From assembly GCA_027579435.1 (NCBI GenBank), contig JANBPK010001038.1, positions 1 to 64,000 on the forward strand: DNA of 64,000 nucleotides, given 5' to 3'. This document shows positions 49,519 to 61,157 of the stretch, piece by piece. Both the position numbers and the translations under genes were made by a program. This stretch comes from Candolleomyces eurysporus. Taxonomy: Eukaryota; Basidiomycota; Agaricomycetes; Agaricales; Psathyrellaceae. The notes under the pieces were generated by a model. It ran no database searches and was not told the DNA's origin. It saw nothing but the letters and a program-made list of their open reading frames with translations. Each line of letters begins with the position of its first letter. Position 1 is the stretch's first letter.

Positions 49519-50810
49519 TCAATAATCCCAAAGCTCGACCTTTAGTTCAATGTGGGTTGGAGCCATAGGTGGAGATCCTGTGTTGCAGAAGACCCTATAG
49601 CATTGAAGGATGTTTCCCCATCCTTGGGCCCTAGGAGCAGGCGGGATCGCAGGACGGTGGTCAACTCAATGATTGCATTGTGTGTCCATTTGGTATGATG
49701 CGATTGTATGCCTACGATGCGACCCTCGCCATTGTCTCTCTAATCGCTGGGCAGGGTGTTCCAAAAGATGTCCTAGTCATCAGTAAACCTAATTTTTACT
49801 TTTGGCCTTTTTCACACGCCCACACACGCCTTTAAGCGGGAAAAAGTTGAAAAGCCAGGAGCCGAAAAGCTGACTCTATTTTTGGCAAAAAGCTCAGCCA
49901 AATTTGGCGGGGGAATGGACCAAAAAAGCTTAAAAGTTGCCGAAAGAGCGAAAGTTTTTGTTCGGTTTGCTGATGCTACACCTAGCTTCTATAGTTTCAT
50001 TTTGCCATTGCGGAGAGAAGACGACCTATCCTACCGTCCTTATGCACAACTGTCATTTTACATAAATTGTACTGTCCAACAGGAGGTCACCAGTAAAGGA
50101 AATTGAAGATGGAGGAATTAGCTCAACGAGCTCAGAGTGTTAAGCTCATGCTGTGCGACAACATAGAGAGACAAATAACGAAAGGTTGTTGAATGTGTTG
50201 GAGTTTGGCGCAGTCTCGAGAACTTGAACTTCGACGATGCTAGGCACGAAAACACTACGCATGCTTGATGCACTTGGGTGGAGTCGAAAGATGCGTGTGG
50301 AAGAGATGAAGCAGCGGCAGCCATATGTGGTGTGTCTTTGCTCATGCTATCACCCTGCTCGAGACACCATCTCGGAAGGCGTTCAGATAGAGATGAGACT
50401 TAAGTTCTAACCCAGTCCACCGTGCCTACAGCATATCTAATGCGCGAAACAACTAGATACAGGACCGTAAGCCACAGAAGAGCTCCGCGGGGAATCCTGA
50501 ATGGTACAAGGAGTTGGAGGATCAAGATCTCGTTCTGGCTAAAAACACCGAGAAAGGTAGAGAAAGACCAAGCGGCACAGCTTGTCCTTGGTGCATTTTG
50601 CAATTTCTAGCGGAGCTTAGCGCCTTCTCCCACCTGGTACTGAGGCGTACGTCAACGCAACAACATGTCTCGCAAGGGAAGGTGCATGCGCACATTGCGA
50701 AAATATCATTTCGTTGACCCTGAGGTGTGGAACGGCCTCCTATTCTCGGGATACCCTGTCTAAGTCGAAATGAATGGATCAATGTTTTCTTTCATCTTTA
50801 CGTGATCCTC
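49519..50810. other. spacer of about 1.3 kb
   Basis: No supported gene. 49800-49930 is rich in AAAAGC/GCCAAA-type words (two short inverted matches, GGCAAAAAGC and GCCAAATTTGG), perhaps an eroded element. Confidence 0.35.
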
Positions 50811-50832
50811 AGCGCCATGATCATCGATAAGG
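50811..50832 (+). promoter_or_regulatory. conserved upstream element of F-box copy 9
   Basis: AGCGCCATGATC and ATCGATAAGG are adjacent here, with almost no spacer, about 45 bp before the start at 50876. This is the most compact form of the element. Confidence 0.45.
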
Positions 50833-50875
50833 TATTACTTGAGCATTCTTGGTATCGTTGTTGCAAAAAATTCTC

Positions 50876-51946
50876 ATGAGCTCTAACTCTCTTCAGCCGT
50901 TCCACTTTTCAAACCTGCCTGAAGACATTGGCAGGCTCATCTTTCACACTGCTGCGGAGGGTGATGAGGAGACCGGGCGCTTTTGTGCACTTGTGTCGAA
51001 GAAGATAAATATATGGTATATATCAGATCTCGATACGATACTTTAGCATTGATCAAACCCATCCAGGGCGGAGCCCATTCTCTTTCGATCTATCGTGATA
51101 GAAACCGAAAATCAACTAATGCGCTTTCATGGAATCATTCAAGCAGCCCGAGACTTCACATCCACCAAGTCTCTAGAATTCTTCGCATTGCATGTGAAGG
51201 CGCTCACAATCACCCGCACTTACTCTCACGACGAAGTCCTAGTGATTCTTAAAGCATGTCAGAACGTGAAGGCCATGACCTACTGGGGCAATCTTCGTAA
51301 TGCAAAAGACGACGCGATCCGATCGTTTCTGACCTCTGGACTCTCACCACGTCGGACCTATGTCACATCCAGCCTGTTCACTCAAGATGGCATGCATTTT
51401 TCCTACCCCATCTTCCAGAATACAACACATGTGGAGCTCGTATGGGAGGATGTTGATGCCGATGACTCGTCCCGCCCTAGTGACGCAGTGAAATGGGAAA
51501 CGCTGCAAGACCTGGAGCACCTCACACATCTTTCGATTTTTGTACCTTCAGCCCGTATGAAGAACTGTGCCCAAAGGGTTACAGAGATCATAACTCGCTG
51601 TCCGCAATGCTTGCGAGTATTTGTGTTCTGGGCTTGCCACATGCACTACTTTCGCAAAGGCCATGCTGAATTTGAAGGGATCAGGGCGATCAACGAAGGG
51701 GAAGTAGATGTTCGGGCAGTCGTCGCTTACATGGGGTCATCCTTCAGTATGCGTTCGGACTATCAGGAAGCTCGACCCATTATTCGCTCATATACGGACA
51801 TCGTCAACGATTGCGCCGAGACTACATTTGGGAAGGACTTCTGGGTCTTGGCGGAGGAAAGAATTGAGGAGCGTCTTCGTCAAAGGTCAATACAGGTGCG
51901 AAGATTTACTGTCCCTGAGAGATCATTCTTTAATCTGTTTACTTAG
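50876..51946 (+). CDS. F-box-like protein, copy 9
   Basis: Exons 50876-51015 (140 nt) and 51067-51946, about 339 residues. An in-frame ATG 27 nt upstream is possible, but the chosen one gives the family exon length. F-box core: SNLPEDIGRLIFHTAAEGDE, then GRFCALVSKKINIW. Body: AEPILFRSIVIETENQLM, FFALHVKALTITR, VILKACQNVKAMTYWG, FSYPIFQNTTHVELVWE, KWETLQDLEHLTHLSI, LRVFVFWACHMHYF, and a tail of GKDFWVLAEERIEERLR. It is closer to copies 6 and 8 than to the tandem plus-strand array. A possible last intron starts at the GTGCGAAG after CAG near 51895. Confidence 0.78.
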
Positions 51947-52658
51947 GACAACATCAAGCTCGAGACACTTCTCAACCGAGGATTAATGGTTAATGATTAA
52001 TGATGTCCCATGCTTGGGATCTACAAGTAGACTACTAGGTAGCTGGCCGCGTCGGCCTGGCTCGCTTCCCGAGCCGAAATCCTAGTTAGTTGTGTCAAGC
52101 TTGATTTGAGCCGATAAATGCACTCAATCTCAGAGATGGTCAGCGTTAAAGAATTCTAGTTCCGAGATCTTAATACTTGAAGCGATAGCCAACGACGCTT
52201 GGTACATTCTGCCAACCCGGTGACGAGCAGCTCAAACAACTGCTTTGGTCTAAAATCCTCAATGATCAGCAGATTTCTTCGAATTTTTCTGCATTTTCCA
52301 GTGCATTATAGCTCCAGTAGTGACCTTGATGAGTTTAAGGCGAATTTGTCATAGCGATATTGAGAAACGACGCAGAAAGCTTGTGGGCAAGAAAGGCAGT
52401 GGTAGGAAAGTTTTGTACTTGTTTGTCCAAAGCCGCTTTGGGCCGGCCCCTTACCAAGAATGGCAAGATCGTTCGCTTCGCCCACAATCATTTCAAATTT
52501 CCGGTGCACTCCTGGAGATGTGGGCGCACACTGTGAGCCGCAATATTTCAGATCTGTCAGACATTGAGTGGGAGTGCCAGCTGTCTGCCGGTCGATCCGT
52601 CCGTGGTGTACATCACAGCATTTGAACTTGACCAACATGCTGCTTGACTCTTCCCACA
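51947..52658. other. spacer before the NACHT gene
   Basis: Overlapping short frames on both strands (52306-52674), no motif. Confidence 0.4.
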
Positions 52659-54695
52659 ATGTCCTACTCTTCATTCAATAAGGCTCACAACTTCAGCATC
52701 GAGAACAACACCACAATATACGCCGAGAACTACAACCACAGTGGAAACCTGAGCTCAAAGAGCGCCATCGAGAGTGAGTGAGACCTATGATTGAGGGCAG
52801 AGCGGTTCGCGGTGATTGACCAAACCTAACTATCAGGGTTGCAGGAGCACATCGCAGCTGGAGCGATGCACAACTCTGCCGAGCGGTGTGATGCTCCGAA
52901 ATGCCACCCGGAAACTAGAGTTGCGGTGCGGGAAGAGATCACTAGCTGGATCATGCATGGAGATGGCGATGCTCAGCCCACAAAGATTCTATGGGTGACG
53001 GGCCCAGCGGGGACGGGAAAAACAGCCATCATGGGATCGATCGCCGACACTTGCCAAGAGGATGGCTCTCTCGCAGCCTGCTTTTTCTTCTCGTCCTTCT
53101 CTGGATCGGCAAACAGGCGTTCTAAGCGATGCATGGTCTTCACGCTTGCTTATCAGCTCATTCAACATGTTTCCCTCCACCAGGTTAAGCGACAAATACT
53201 GGCTGCCATCGAGTGTAACCCTGCAATCTTCGAGCAAAAACTCGAGGTCCAACTCCATCAATTGATTTTGCAGCCGCTCCGGGACTGTCGCGGAAGCTCG
53301 GACGTCTCGACGTGGCCGAAGGTTATTGTCATTGATGGTCTGGACGAGTGCGAAGCGGAACAATACCACGATAATTCCCAAACCAACGTGCCAACTCGAT
53401 CAAAAGAAGATGATCAAACCGAAATACTCTCCATATTGTACAAGGCTGCGAGCGCTCAAGACTTTCCTTTCCGTATTATCATCGCCAGCCGCCCTGAACA
53501 TATTATACATTCNTTTTTTCACCCACGTTGCGAGCCTGGCGGCTCGTCAACTATTTCTTGACGAGAAGTATAACCCCGAGGCCGACATGTCGCTATTTCT
53601 CGAATGCAAGTTTGCGGACATTCGACGCCGTTATCACCTCCCAGCATCATGGCCAAACAAAGAGGCCACCCAAAAGCTTGTCCATAATGCCTCAGGGCAG
53701 TTCGTTTATGTGGCGACAGTCCTTCGTTTCATCGAAGGAACTCCAGGACTTCCTCAAGATCTTTTGCAACAGGTCCTAGAGCTACCGACAATCACGTCCA
53801 CAAACCCATTTGCACCGCTGGATGGCCTATATGCCCATATTCTAAATTCCAGTCCAGACCCGCGCCTCGCGGCCTCCTGGCTAAATATGATGTTTCGTGA
53901 ATCATATTTGAACCTTCTTTCGTCTGTATCTATCAAACCCCCTCCAGCAATATTCGTCCAACTCTTTCTGGAATCGTCACAGGGCCAGGCGGCATATATA
54001 CTCAGAAATCTCCACTCCCTGATTTCCGTCCCTTCCAGAAGCGACTATACATCACCATACTCCTTGTTCCACAAATCATTAGTGGACTTTCTTGGGGATC
54101 CCATCAGGTCTGGCCCACTGAACTTAAGCGAGATGGAGATGTCCGAGTTTCTCTCTGAGCGCTATTTGAAGCTCTGGAAAAGTGCGTCTATTGATAGCGT
54201 TTCGTTGCCCTTGGCTCACGATTTCTGCTTTTAGACAAGGGCCCTGCACGCGAATTGACTCCAGTCGAAAGGGAGATTTTCTTCGGCAACTTTTTCTTAG
54301 CTCGTCCGGCTCTGTGGAGCCCGGTCTTCAATTCTCAGCACGTCCAAGAGGATGTTATGTCGTGCGACATAGCCTGGTGGATCCGTTCCTTCGAGGAGGC
54401 TAGGAAATGCCGGAAAGCCGATCCTCTCAATATTGGCGTGATGTTCTTCAACGTTCATATCTCGGTATGTGACATTGTCGGAGCCCATAATTACCCGTCG
54501 TGACAATCCTGGCTTTTATAGTGTTGCTGGTATCGTAGGTGCCTCCCAGGTTGCAGGCACGTCAGCAGTGAGATGATTCGGACCTTAAGGGCAACTGGTC
54601 AGTGGAAAGTTCCTGGTAGACTGCGCTCGCTGCGCCATAAATTTTTCCATTTGAAATACTCGAATAGTGGGTTCTACCAGCGTATAAACTACTAG
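52659..54695 (+). CDS. NACHT-domain NTPase (NLR-like)
   Basis: Exons 52659-52773, 52837-54181, 54235-54464 and 54522-54695. The N-terminus (MSYSSFNKAHNFSIENNT, then HIAAGAMHNSAERCDAPKC) is the usual opening of agaricomycete NACHT proteins. The NTPase has Walker A GPAGTGKTAIMGSIAD, a FFFSSFSG segment, Walker B KVIVIDGLDECE and sensor FRIIIASRPEH. Downstream come RRRYHLPASWP and GQFVYVATVLRFIEG. An N at 53513 next to a T run adds one base; without it the four exons total 1863 nt (620 residues) and one frame runs through. There is no WD40, ankyrin or TPR repeat domain at the C-terminus, so it is a short NLR-like form. Fungal relatives act in non-self recognition; the role here is inferred. Confidence 0.8.
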
Positions 54696-55120
54696 TCAAA
54701 GTCTGCAGAATCACACCCCATAGCTTTGAAATTTCTTGAATGTTCCTACGAACAGAGACTGTAACGTCCAAGTCAAATAATGATAAAAGAGATTGACCAT
54801 AGTGAGACGTAGCCAAGCAGGTGCCATTCGTCGCCCTGGCCTGAGTATGGCCGTACTTCCTTGCATTTTACAATCCCTTTTACAAACATATGCGCGTGAC
54901 ACGACACATGGATTAGGCAGCGACGACACCACCTGGTTTCACAATAGGATGTTCAATGAATAGCGACGAGCACGTCGTTCTGCAATCCCCTGGTGGTTAA
55001 TATATCGGATAATCATGTATTTTGCACTCGTTGCATCTCCTGAAGCATATAGAAATTTAAAGAGGTACCTAAAAACAGGCGTTTAATATGAAATCCTCAG
55101 GGCAATAGGCCACCTTCTGT

Positions 55121-55958
55121 TTAGCCCGTCCAAGGAGCAGGTCCAGGGACGCGGTAGGCGGTGGGAGTCGGGAAGTGGATGTTGACGGTGAGACCAGGAT
55201 CGGTGGTTGAAACGTAGCCAGGGATGGAGACCTTGGTTGGGCTTCCACTTCCACCATTGGTCACCCTGATCTGGGCACACGAGATGTAGTACTGAGGAGA
55301 GCCGGCGACGTGAAGACCAATTTGCTCGACACGAAGCAAGTACTGTGGTCACCGAAGTCAGCGTTTGGAATAGCATCATGAAAAAGAAAATCGTACCTCT
55401 CCAGAGGGCGTAGCCTGAGGAATTGTGGTCGTCACCTGGCCCTGGCCTTCAATGATGAACTTGAAGGGGTTAAATTGAGCGCCCCATTCAGCGATCTGCG
55501 CAAAGATTGATCGACGAATTCAGTGTCTCCCCATAACCAAAATACGAGATAAACAGGACATACCTTGAACCAGTTAGCACCGCTCCCGTCCCAGGAAGCA
55601 GCCGTTTGGCCAGTGGGAACTTGGCCAAGATAAACGGCAGCCGGTCCCGGGTGATAGACAGTATTATCGAGCTTGAAAGAGACCGTCGATCCAGCAGCCA
55701 CATCAACGGTTTCCGTCGCAGGGCTTGGAGAAGCACCACAGGTCATAGCGCCAGAAGTAATGGCCTCGACAGGACTGTTAGTGGGGGGTTGACGGACTGC
55801 AGCGCTGGACTGGGTGCTTCCAGCGATGAGGGTGCTCCAGATGTCTTATACTCTGTCAATATGCCGATATAAGGAGGAAGAGAAAGCTCTGAGCACATAC
55901 AGTGAGCGGAAACGGCCTGCGAGGCTGCAGCGACCACGGCGAGAGATATAAGCTTCAT
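55121..55958 (-). CDS. AA9 lytic polysaccharide monooxygenase
   Basis: Exons 55958-55901, 55844-55564, 55495-55397 and 55342-55121 (660 nt, 219 residues). The leader MKLISLAVVAAASQAVSA is followed directly by H-Y, so signal cleavage would expose the histidine needed for the copper-binding histidine brace. The second brace histidine is in DNTVYHPGPAAVYLGQVP, and QYYISCAQIRV supplies the axial tyrosine with the conserved glutamine side. Other family marks are WFKIAEWG and FPTPTAYRVPGPAPWTG. AA9 enzymes cleave cellulose or related glucans oxidatively outside the cell. There is no carbohydrate-binding module after the catalytic domain. It is convergent with the NACHT gene; the gap is 425 bp. Confidence 0.9.
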
Positions 55959-57234
55959 GATTGTCGAGGTCGTTGGAGCTGAGGTACTGGAGAGTGCTGG
56001 GTGGACCCTTGACCTCATTTATAGGCCTCGGAGAAGTGTTGGAGGAATAGAATGTCGAATCGTTACCTTGGCTCGCAGAATTACGCCCCATGATGATTTA
56101 CGACAAAGCAGTTGCTAACCGGTACAAGGGTTAGTATCAATTTAGATACCTTCAGCACGTTATGAGAACCACAAAAGAGGAGAGAAGGCTGTCGGGTGAG
56201 GTAATGAAAAATGCATCCGAGTGGCTTCTGAGCATCCTTCTTCTTGCGTCACTGCGCGGTTGTATATATGAGGCAATTACAAGCACCGATGGCTTCGACA
56301 AGCGCTCTGCACTGAGCAATTCATCGCAAGAAAGACTCAGCGGATAGCGGGCCATTAACCTAGCTAGTCTAAAAAGAGTAGAAACAACTGAGTAAGCGTA
56401 GAAGAATGGTTAAAACAAGGCTTGCATATACTAACATTATCTCATCGCACAATGGCGACTCGCGCTTTCTCACTCAACCATCGAGCTTCCTCGATGCCGA
56501 ATTGCCTTGACACCGGAGCCGTTTGGATAACAACAGGACGCGCGCAAAGGCTCCACTCATGGCTCCAGGAGCAGCAGAGAGCCAATAGCATATCTTCCGA
56601 AGAATAACCAGCGTGGAAAATTCAACAACTACACACAGTAGTGGCTCTTTGGGCGACCCTGGAGCAACATTGCACCATCAGCCTAATGCCGGGACGTTTC
56701 AAAGTCTTGACGATATCATAGATAGTAACAGAAGACCGAGAACCGGCCGAAGATACCACCCGTTTCCCCTCGGAGCGTGGCGCACGTACGAGGTTTTACC
56801 AACGACTGTAGCCCTCATTGCACGCGGCTACGGAGGTTTATGCAAAATGAGGGTTGTGAGTACGCCCAGAGAGCCTTGACTCCACCGAGCCTCCAGGATA
56901 GGCTGCCAAGTATGTTGGATTTCTACGAAAATCTTGAGGGGATCGGGACAAGTCCTGAGTCGGAAATATGCTGATTTCGAGTCTGGACAAGAAGTGATCA
57001 CAGCATATCCAGTTGCCAATGGATGACTATAAATTTTGTTGTTTCCACTATTCAGGTCCTTTGTTGTGAGGTTCTCGGATTGGGTGATGGAGATAGAAGA
57101 CAAAGAGCTGGGGCTAGTCAAAGCAACCTCAGAAGGCAAGTTGCAAACAAACCGAAAAAAGCATCAGGTTCCCACTCTGATTCAGCTCTAATCAACGCCA
57201 ACTTCGGAGTCGGTTGGTCTTCTCTGCATTTGTC
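55959..57234. other. spacer between AA9 and F-box copy 10
   Basis: It includes the AA9 promoter side. No frame shows a known motif. Confidence 0.4.
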
Positions 57235-58270
57235 ATGAGTCTCAACCTCGTTGATAGTTTCCCATTTGCCAATCTACCCGATGACGTTGGCCGTTTGATA
57301 TTGCAGGCCGCAACAGAGTTAGACGGTGAAACTGGGCGTTCTTGTGCCCTGGTGTCGAAGTGTCGAAGAAAATAGATTCATGGTGGACTCAACACCAATC
57401 TGGCATCCTACTGACTCACATATTTCTTACAGGGTCGAGCCAGTTCTCTATCGTACACTTGTGGTTAGAGGGCAGTCCGAAATATCCAATCTCAACAAAC
57501 TCATCCGAGAAACCACACCGTGAGGGAGCCTAGATTTCTTCACCATTCACATTAAAACACTCGCCGTCGCCTGTATCAACTTCATGGGGGAAGCGTTCGA
57601 CATTCTGAAAACATGTAGCAGCATCCGGACGTTGATAATCTCAGGCTGGAGTTTCCACCAAGCTGAGATATATCCCGCTCTCGAAAGCCTTCAGACCTTC
57701 ATGGCATTTACTTCCGCATCGCCCCGCCGTCTCTCCGTCTTAATAGCCCACTACCCTCGAGATCCGATTCACTTCTCCCATCCCATATTTTCCAAACTAA
57801 CCCATCTGTATTTGATCCAGAATAAAACGTGAGGCAAAGTAAAATGGGAGACGCTCCAGAACCTCAAGCACCTAACCCACTTCGCAATCCGTCCATGGCT
57901 TTTGATTTCGGAGTTCCCCCAATGGGTTTGACATCTCCTGTTCCACTGGCCAGAAACCGTTTGTGTGCTTGTCTCTTATGCATTGGCCATTATTTTTGCC
58001 GGCCCGCCGCTGTCCTTGACGACATCAAGCTTGTTGGTGACCGGGCAGCAATTGCGTGCATGCCGAAAAGAGTACTATCCCTCCGGTAACGAGGGCATCG
58101 ATCGAAGCGGAGTACGTTGTTAATAGCCCCTGCTGGGGAGATATGCTTGCAGACTTCGTTAGCACCAGAACCAGGAAGGACTTCTGGAATCGGGCGGAGA
58201 ACGTTATTGAGGCGCGTCGGCGTCAAATGTCGCCACCGGAAGATATTCGCTCCTTCTTTGACACAAATAA
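57235..58270 (+). pseudogene. F-box-like protein, copy 10, dead
   Basis: The first exon (57235-57382) is 148 nt rather than 140: an 8-bp tandem duplication (GTGTCGAA twice, 57348-57363) adds exactly the excess and shifts frame. F-box core: ANLPDDVGRLILQAATELD then GRSCALVSK. After the intron VEPVLYRTLVVRGQSEIS reads to a TGA near 57521, and later pieces are in other frames: LDFFTIHIKTLAV, FDILKTCSSIRTLIISGWSF, SASPRRLSVLIAHYPRD, WETLQNLKHLTHF and RKDFWNRAENVIEARRR. Several independent lesions mean a dead copy. It has no GCGCC element upstream. Confidence 0.75.
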
Positions 58271-58618
58271 TCCCAAGCTCATGCGGTTGAATTCTGGGAT
58301 GTCAATGTTCCCCTACGAACCCTGTAAGGTTAGTGTATATCATCGGCCAAAATGACTCGTCAATTGCCGCGATCCCAAGTATTTCGATTTGCATTTCTTG
58401 TGTCGAAACCCACCCTCTTTGACTCTCGAGCCAGAGCCCGGCGCCGTAAAGGGCTCAGTACCTGCTGCCGCAGTTGAAGGTACAAAAGCACGAGGGACCG
58501 TGGTCGCGGTTCAGCGCCCCCTAGGACACCGAGTACTCCTGGGCGTACATGGACAACGTCTGTTTGAATTGAAGAATTTTTTGCTCTTCTCCTAAGTGGA
58601 CCCTGAAGGTGATAAGCA

Positions 58619-59125
58619 ATGGACTGGTACGTTTTCATGCATATATTNCCCCCACTTAAAGCTTATCTAACATGGACCAGGCTCACAGAGCTAATTCCCT
58701 CACCAGACACCTCACACTCAAAGACTTCACTCAACTACTGTTGCCGATGCGGTTCTGCTATGGTGCTAGTCTTACCCTCGGGCACCCACGCAAGACTAAA
58801 ATAATCACTTAGCGCTGCTTCCCGTTGACGTATGTTTTGTTGGACGGGAACCCGATGGGATTTGGTCGCTCAGTACAATGATGACCGGCTGTCATTTCGA
58901 ATTGCCCAAGTGCTGGTGGAACGCGAACTATTTGCGAAATCCAGATTCTAGATGCACTCAGAGATGGTCATTCCTTCAGCTTGTGGCGATCGTCGTGGAT
59001 ATGCTTGCCCAATGGCCATCACGCTCCTTTTGGGTTTCATAGTGTCCTATCTCCTCCGGTCGGAATGCTACCACCCCTCACCTGTCATCGGTCTCACTCT
59101 TTCAGTCGGCCATACGCCCAGATTT
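58619..59125 (+). pseudogene. wax-synthase-like gene, dead copy D (5' half)
   Basis: Starts with the same 8-nt first exon and donor as copies A and B (ATGGACTG then GTACGT). The intron carries an N at 58648 and ends at ACCAG, and the second exon reads LTELIPSPDT. From there deletions and frame changes follow: CRCGSAMVLVLPSGTHARL against the LVLLPGTLYARL of B, then DLVAQYNDDRLSF. A later block corresponds to the STIISLTLPLGQTPE region of B (VIGLTLSVGHTP). It ends abruptly at GCCCAGA, where F-box sequence begins. The remainder, including the HQLFRDLF and catalytic-histidine parts, is missing. Confidence 0.75.
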
Positions 59126-59746
59126 TTTCGCCTTGCACGTCCAATCGCTCTCCATTCGTCACGGTGACTTCGATCCAAATTTGGAGAAAATGCTAGCCAT
59201 CCTCCAAGCATGCTGTAATGTCGAGTGGTTGGATTTATGGGGCTCCAAACGACAGGGAGAGAGAACAGCACTAAACAACCCCCAAACTTTCGTGACATCG
59301 CCTTCCATATCCCCCCGCCGCCTCTGCATCATTACGACTTTCTTCCCTGAAGATCGGGCCGCATAGAATGGGATATGCTGGGGACCCTCAAGAGCTTGAC
59401 GCACCTGTCGGTCTGTCCAACATTTTTCGTGGAAGAAGGGTTCATGGGGGTGATCATAACCTTCTGTCCAGAATCCCTTCGAGTGTTCGTTATCTTCATT
59501 TACGACACCCGTTGGTTCTTTGAAACACTCCCTACTTTGAGCGACGCGAGAGCCATATCTGAAGGAGATGTCGATATGCGGACGGTTTTTGCTTTTCTTG
59601 GCAAGGGGCATTCCAGGGTGGCAGCCGGGAGCCCGGTGATATATTGAAAGACTGCGCTGGTATCCCAGACGGGAAAGACCTTTGGACTTTGGCAGAAGAT
59701 TAAATCAAGGCTCGTCGTCGTAGAAAAGGCTCCCAACAGGTCTGAA
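59119..59746 (+). pseudogene. F-box-like protein, copy 11, dead, 5' part replaced
   Basis: The first exon and the VEPILYHTI block are absent; the sequence enters the family at FFALHVQSLSIRHGDFDPN. It then reads LAILQACCNVEWLDLWG and TFVTSPSISPRRLCIITTFF. A gap of about 60 bp (the FSHPIFQNVTHL region) follows, then WDMLGTLKSLTHLSV, ESLRVFVIFIYDTRWFF and DARAISEGDVDMRTV. A last frame change precedes GIPDGKDLWTLAED, which is followed by TAA. The left end is joined to the wax-synthase remnant. Confidence 0.75.
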
Positions 59747-59834
59747 GTTTCACTATTTCCCTAGAGTCTCAATGTAGCTCTATTTCTCAATATTCCAATT
59801 TCAGATGCTGCTTTGCAGTGTCAGACGCCCGGCT

Positions 59835-59880
59835 AGCGCCGAGTGTCATATCAAACGGTGATCTGATCGATAAAGCTTCA
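59835..59880 (+). promoter_or_regulatory. conserved upstream element of F-box copy 12
   Basis: AGCGCCGAGTGTCATATC and, 25 bp on, GATCGATAAAGCTT, ending about 42 bp before the start at 59922. The spacing equals that of copy 4. Confidence 0.5.
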
Positions 59881-59921
59881 ACGGGTCAAGATTTCGTGCA
59901 TCGCTTCTCTCGCTCGACTTC

Positions 59922-60945
59922 ATGGACTCAAACACTCCCCAAGGTTCTCGATTTGCAGATCTACCACAAGATATTGGGAGGTCGATCTTCCAGATCACGG
60001 CTGCGTTGGACGAGGAATCCGGGTGCTCTTGCGCCCTAGTTTCGAAGGAGATAAATTCATGGTGTGTGTTATAACGATGGAATGTCTGGCGCCGTTCTGA
60101 ACGGAATCAAAGGGTAGAACCCATACTCTACCGCACCATCATACTCTCGAACAGGATCCGGTTATCTAAATTTTACACTCTCATTCAATCGTCCAAAAGC
60201 AACTCGTCACGGAAGCGCCCAGAGTTCTTCGCCTTGCACGTCAAATCACTCTCCATCGATCGCGGAGGCCCCGACCCGAATTTGGAGCGAATGATAGCCG
60301 TCCTCCAAGCATGCTGTAATGTTGAATGGTTGGTTTTGTGCAGTTTCGACCGAGACGGAGAGAGAACAGCACCGAATAACCTCCAAACTTTCCTCACATC
60401 GCCCGTCATGTCCCCCAACCGCCTCGCCATCACAACAGCCCTCTTCCCTGAAGATCGAATCAACTTCACGCATCCCATTTTCCAGAAGGTGACCCACCTC
60501 GAGGTAGCATGGTACGAAAAGGATACGTTTAAAGACGACGTAAAATGGGACACCCTGGGGACCCTCAAGAACCTGACGCACCTGTCAATCTTTCCCGAAT
60601 TTATATTAAGAGAAGGGTACTCCAGATCAATGGGGGAGATCATAGCCCTTTGTCCAGAGTCCCTTCAAGTTTTCGTTATCTGGGTTTGGCACATCTTTTG
60701 GTTCAACGNAAAGTTTTCCTATTTTTAGCGACACGTTAGCCATATCTGAAGGAGACGTCGATATGCGGATGGTTGCTGCTTACATGGGAGACCCTGACTA
60801 CAGGGTGGTCAAACACGGCCTCTGTCGATCACATATTGACTTGCTTAAAGACTGCGCTGGTATCCCGGTCGGCAAAGACTTTTGGATTTTGGCGGAAGAT
60901 TATATCGACGCTCGTCGTCGTCGAAAAGGCTCCCCGCAGGTCTGA
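59922..60945 (+). CDS. F-box-like protein, copy 12
   Basis: Exons 59922-60061 (140 nt) and 60113-60945. The sum is 973 nt; an N at 60709 beside an A run accounts for the extra base, and without it the frame runs to 323 residues. The site falls in the variable segment after WVWHIFWFN, before DTLAISEGDVDMRMV. F-box core: ADLPQDIGRSIFQITAALD. Body: FFALHVKSLSIDRGGPDPN, AVLQACCNVEWLVLCSF, KWDTLGTLKNLTHLSIF, SLQVFVIWVWH. Tail: GKDFWILAEDYIDARRRR. The F-box core cysteine context is GCSCALVS in place of GRSCALVS. Closest to the plus-strand array at 19.6-24.2 kb, although it is 36 kb away. Confidence 0.75.
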
Positions 60946-61041
60946 AGCGCAATTCTTTTCCTAGAATTGCAACCTAGCTCCATAGTCTAATACTACAAAT
61001 ACAGATGATGATGCGCTGTCCAGTGTACCAAGCGCTCAGTT

Positions 61042-61106
61042 AGCGCCGAGTGTCATTAGAATACAGCCATATGATACCGTCTGATACCGTGATCTGATCG
61101 ATAAGG
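61042..61106 (+). promoter_or_regulatory. conserved upstream element of F-box copy 13
   Basis: TAGCGCCGAGTGTCATTAG and GATCGATAAGGCTCT are separated by a longer spacer, because a GATACCGT-containing segment is duplicated between them (ATGATACCGTCTGATACCGTG). Confidence 0.45.
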
Positions 61107-61157
61107 CTCTGAAGGGCTAAGTTTCCTTGCATGGCAATGCTTCCCTCGCTCGATTCC

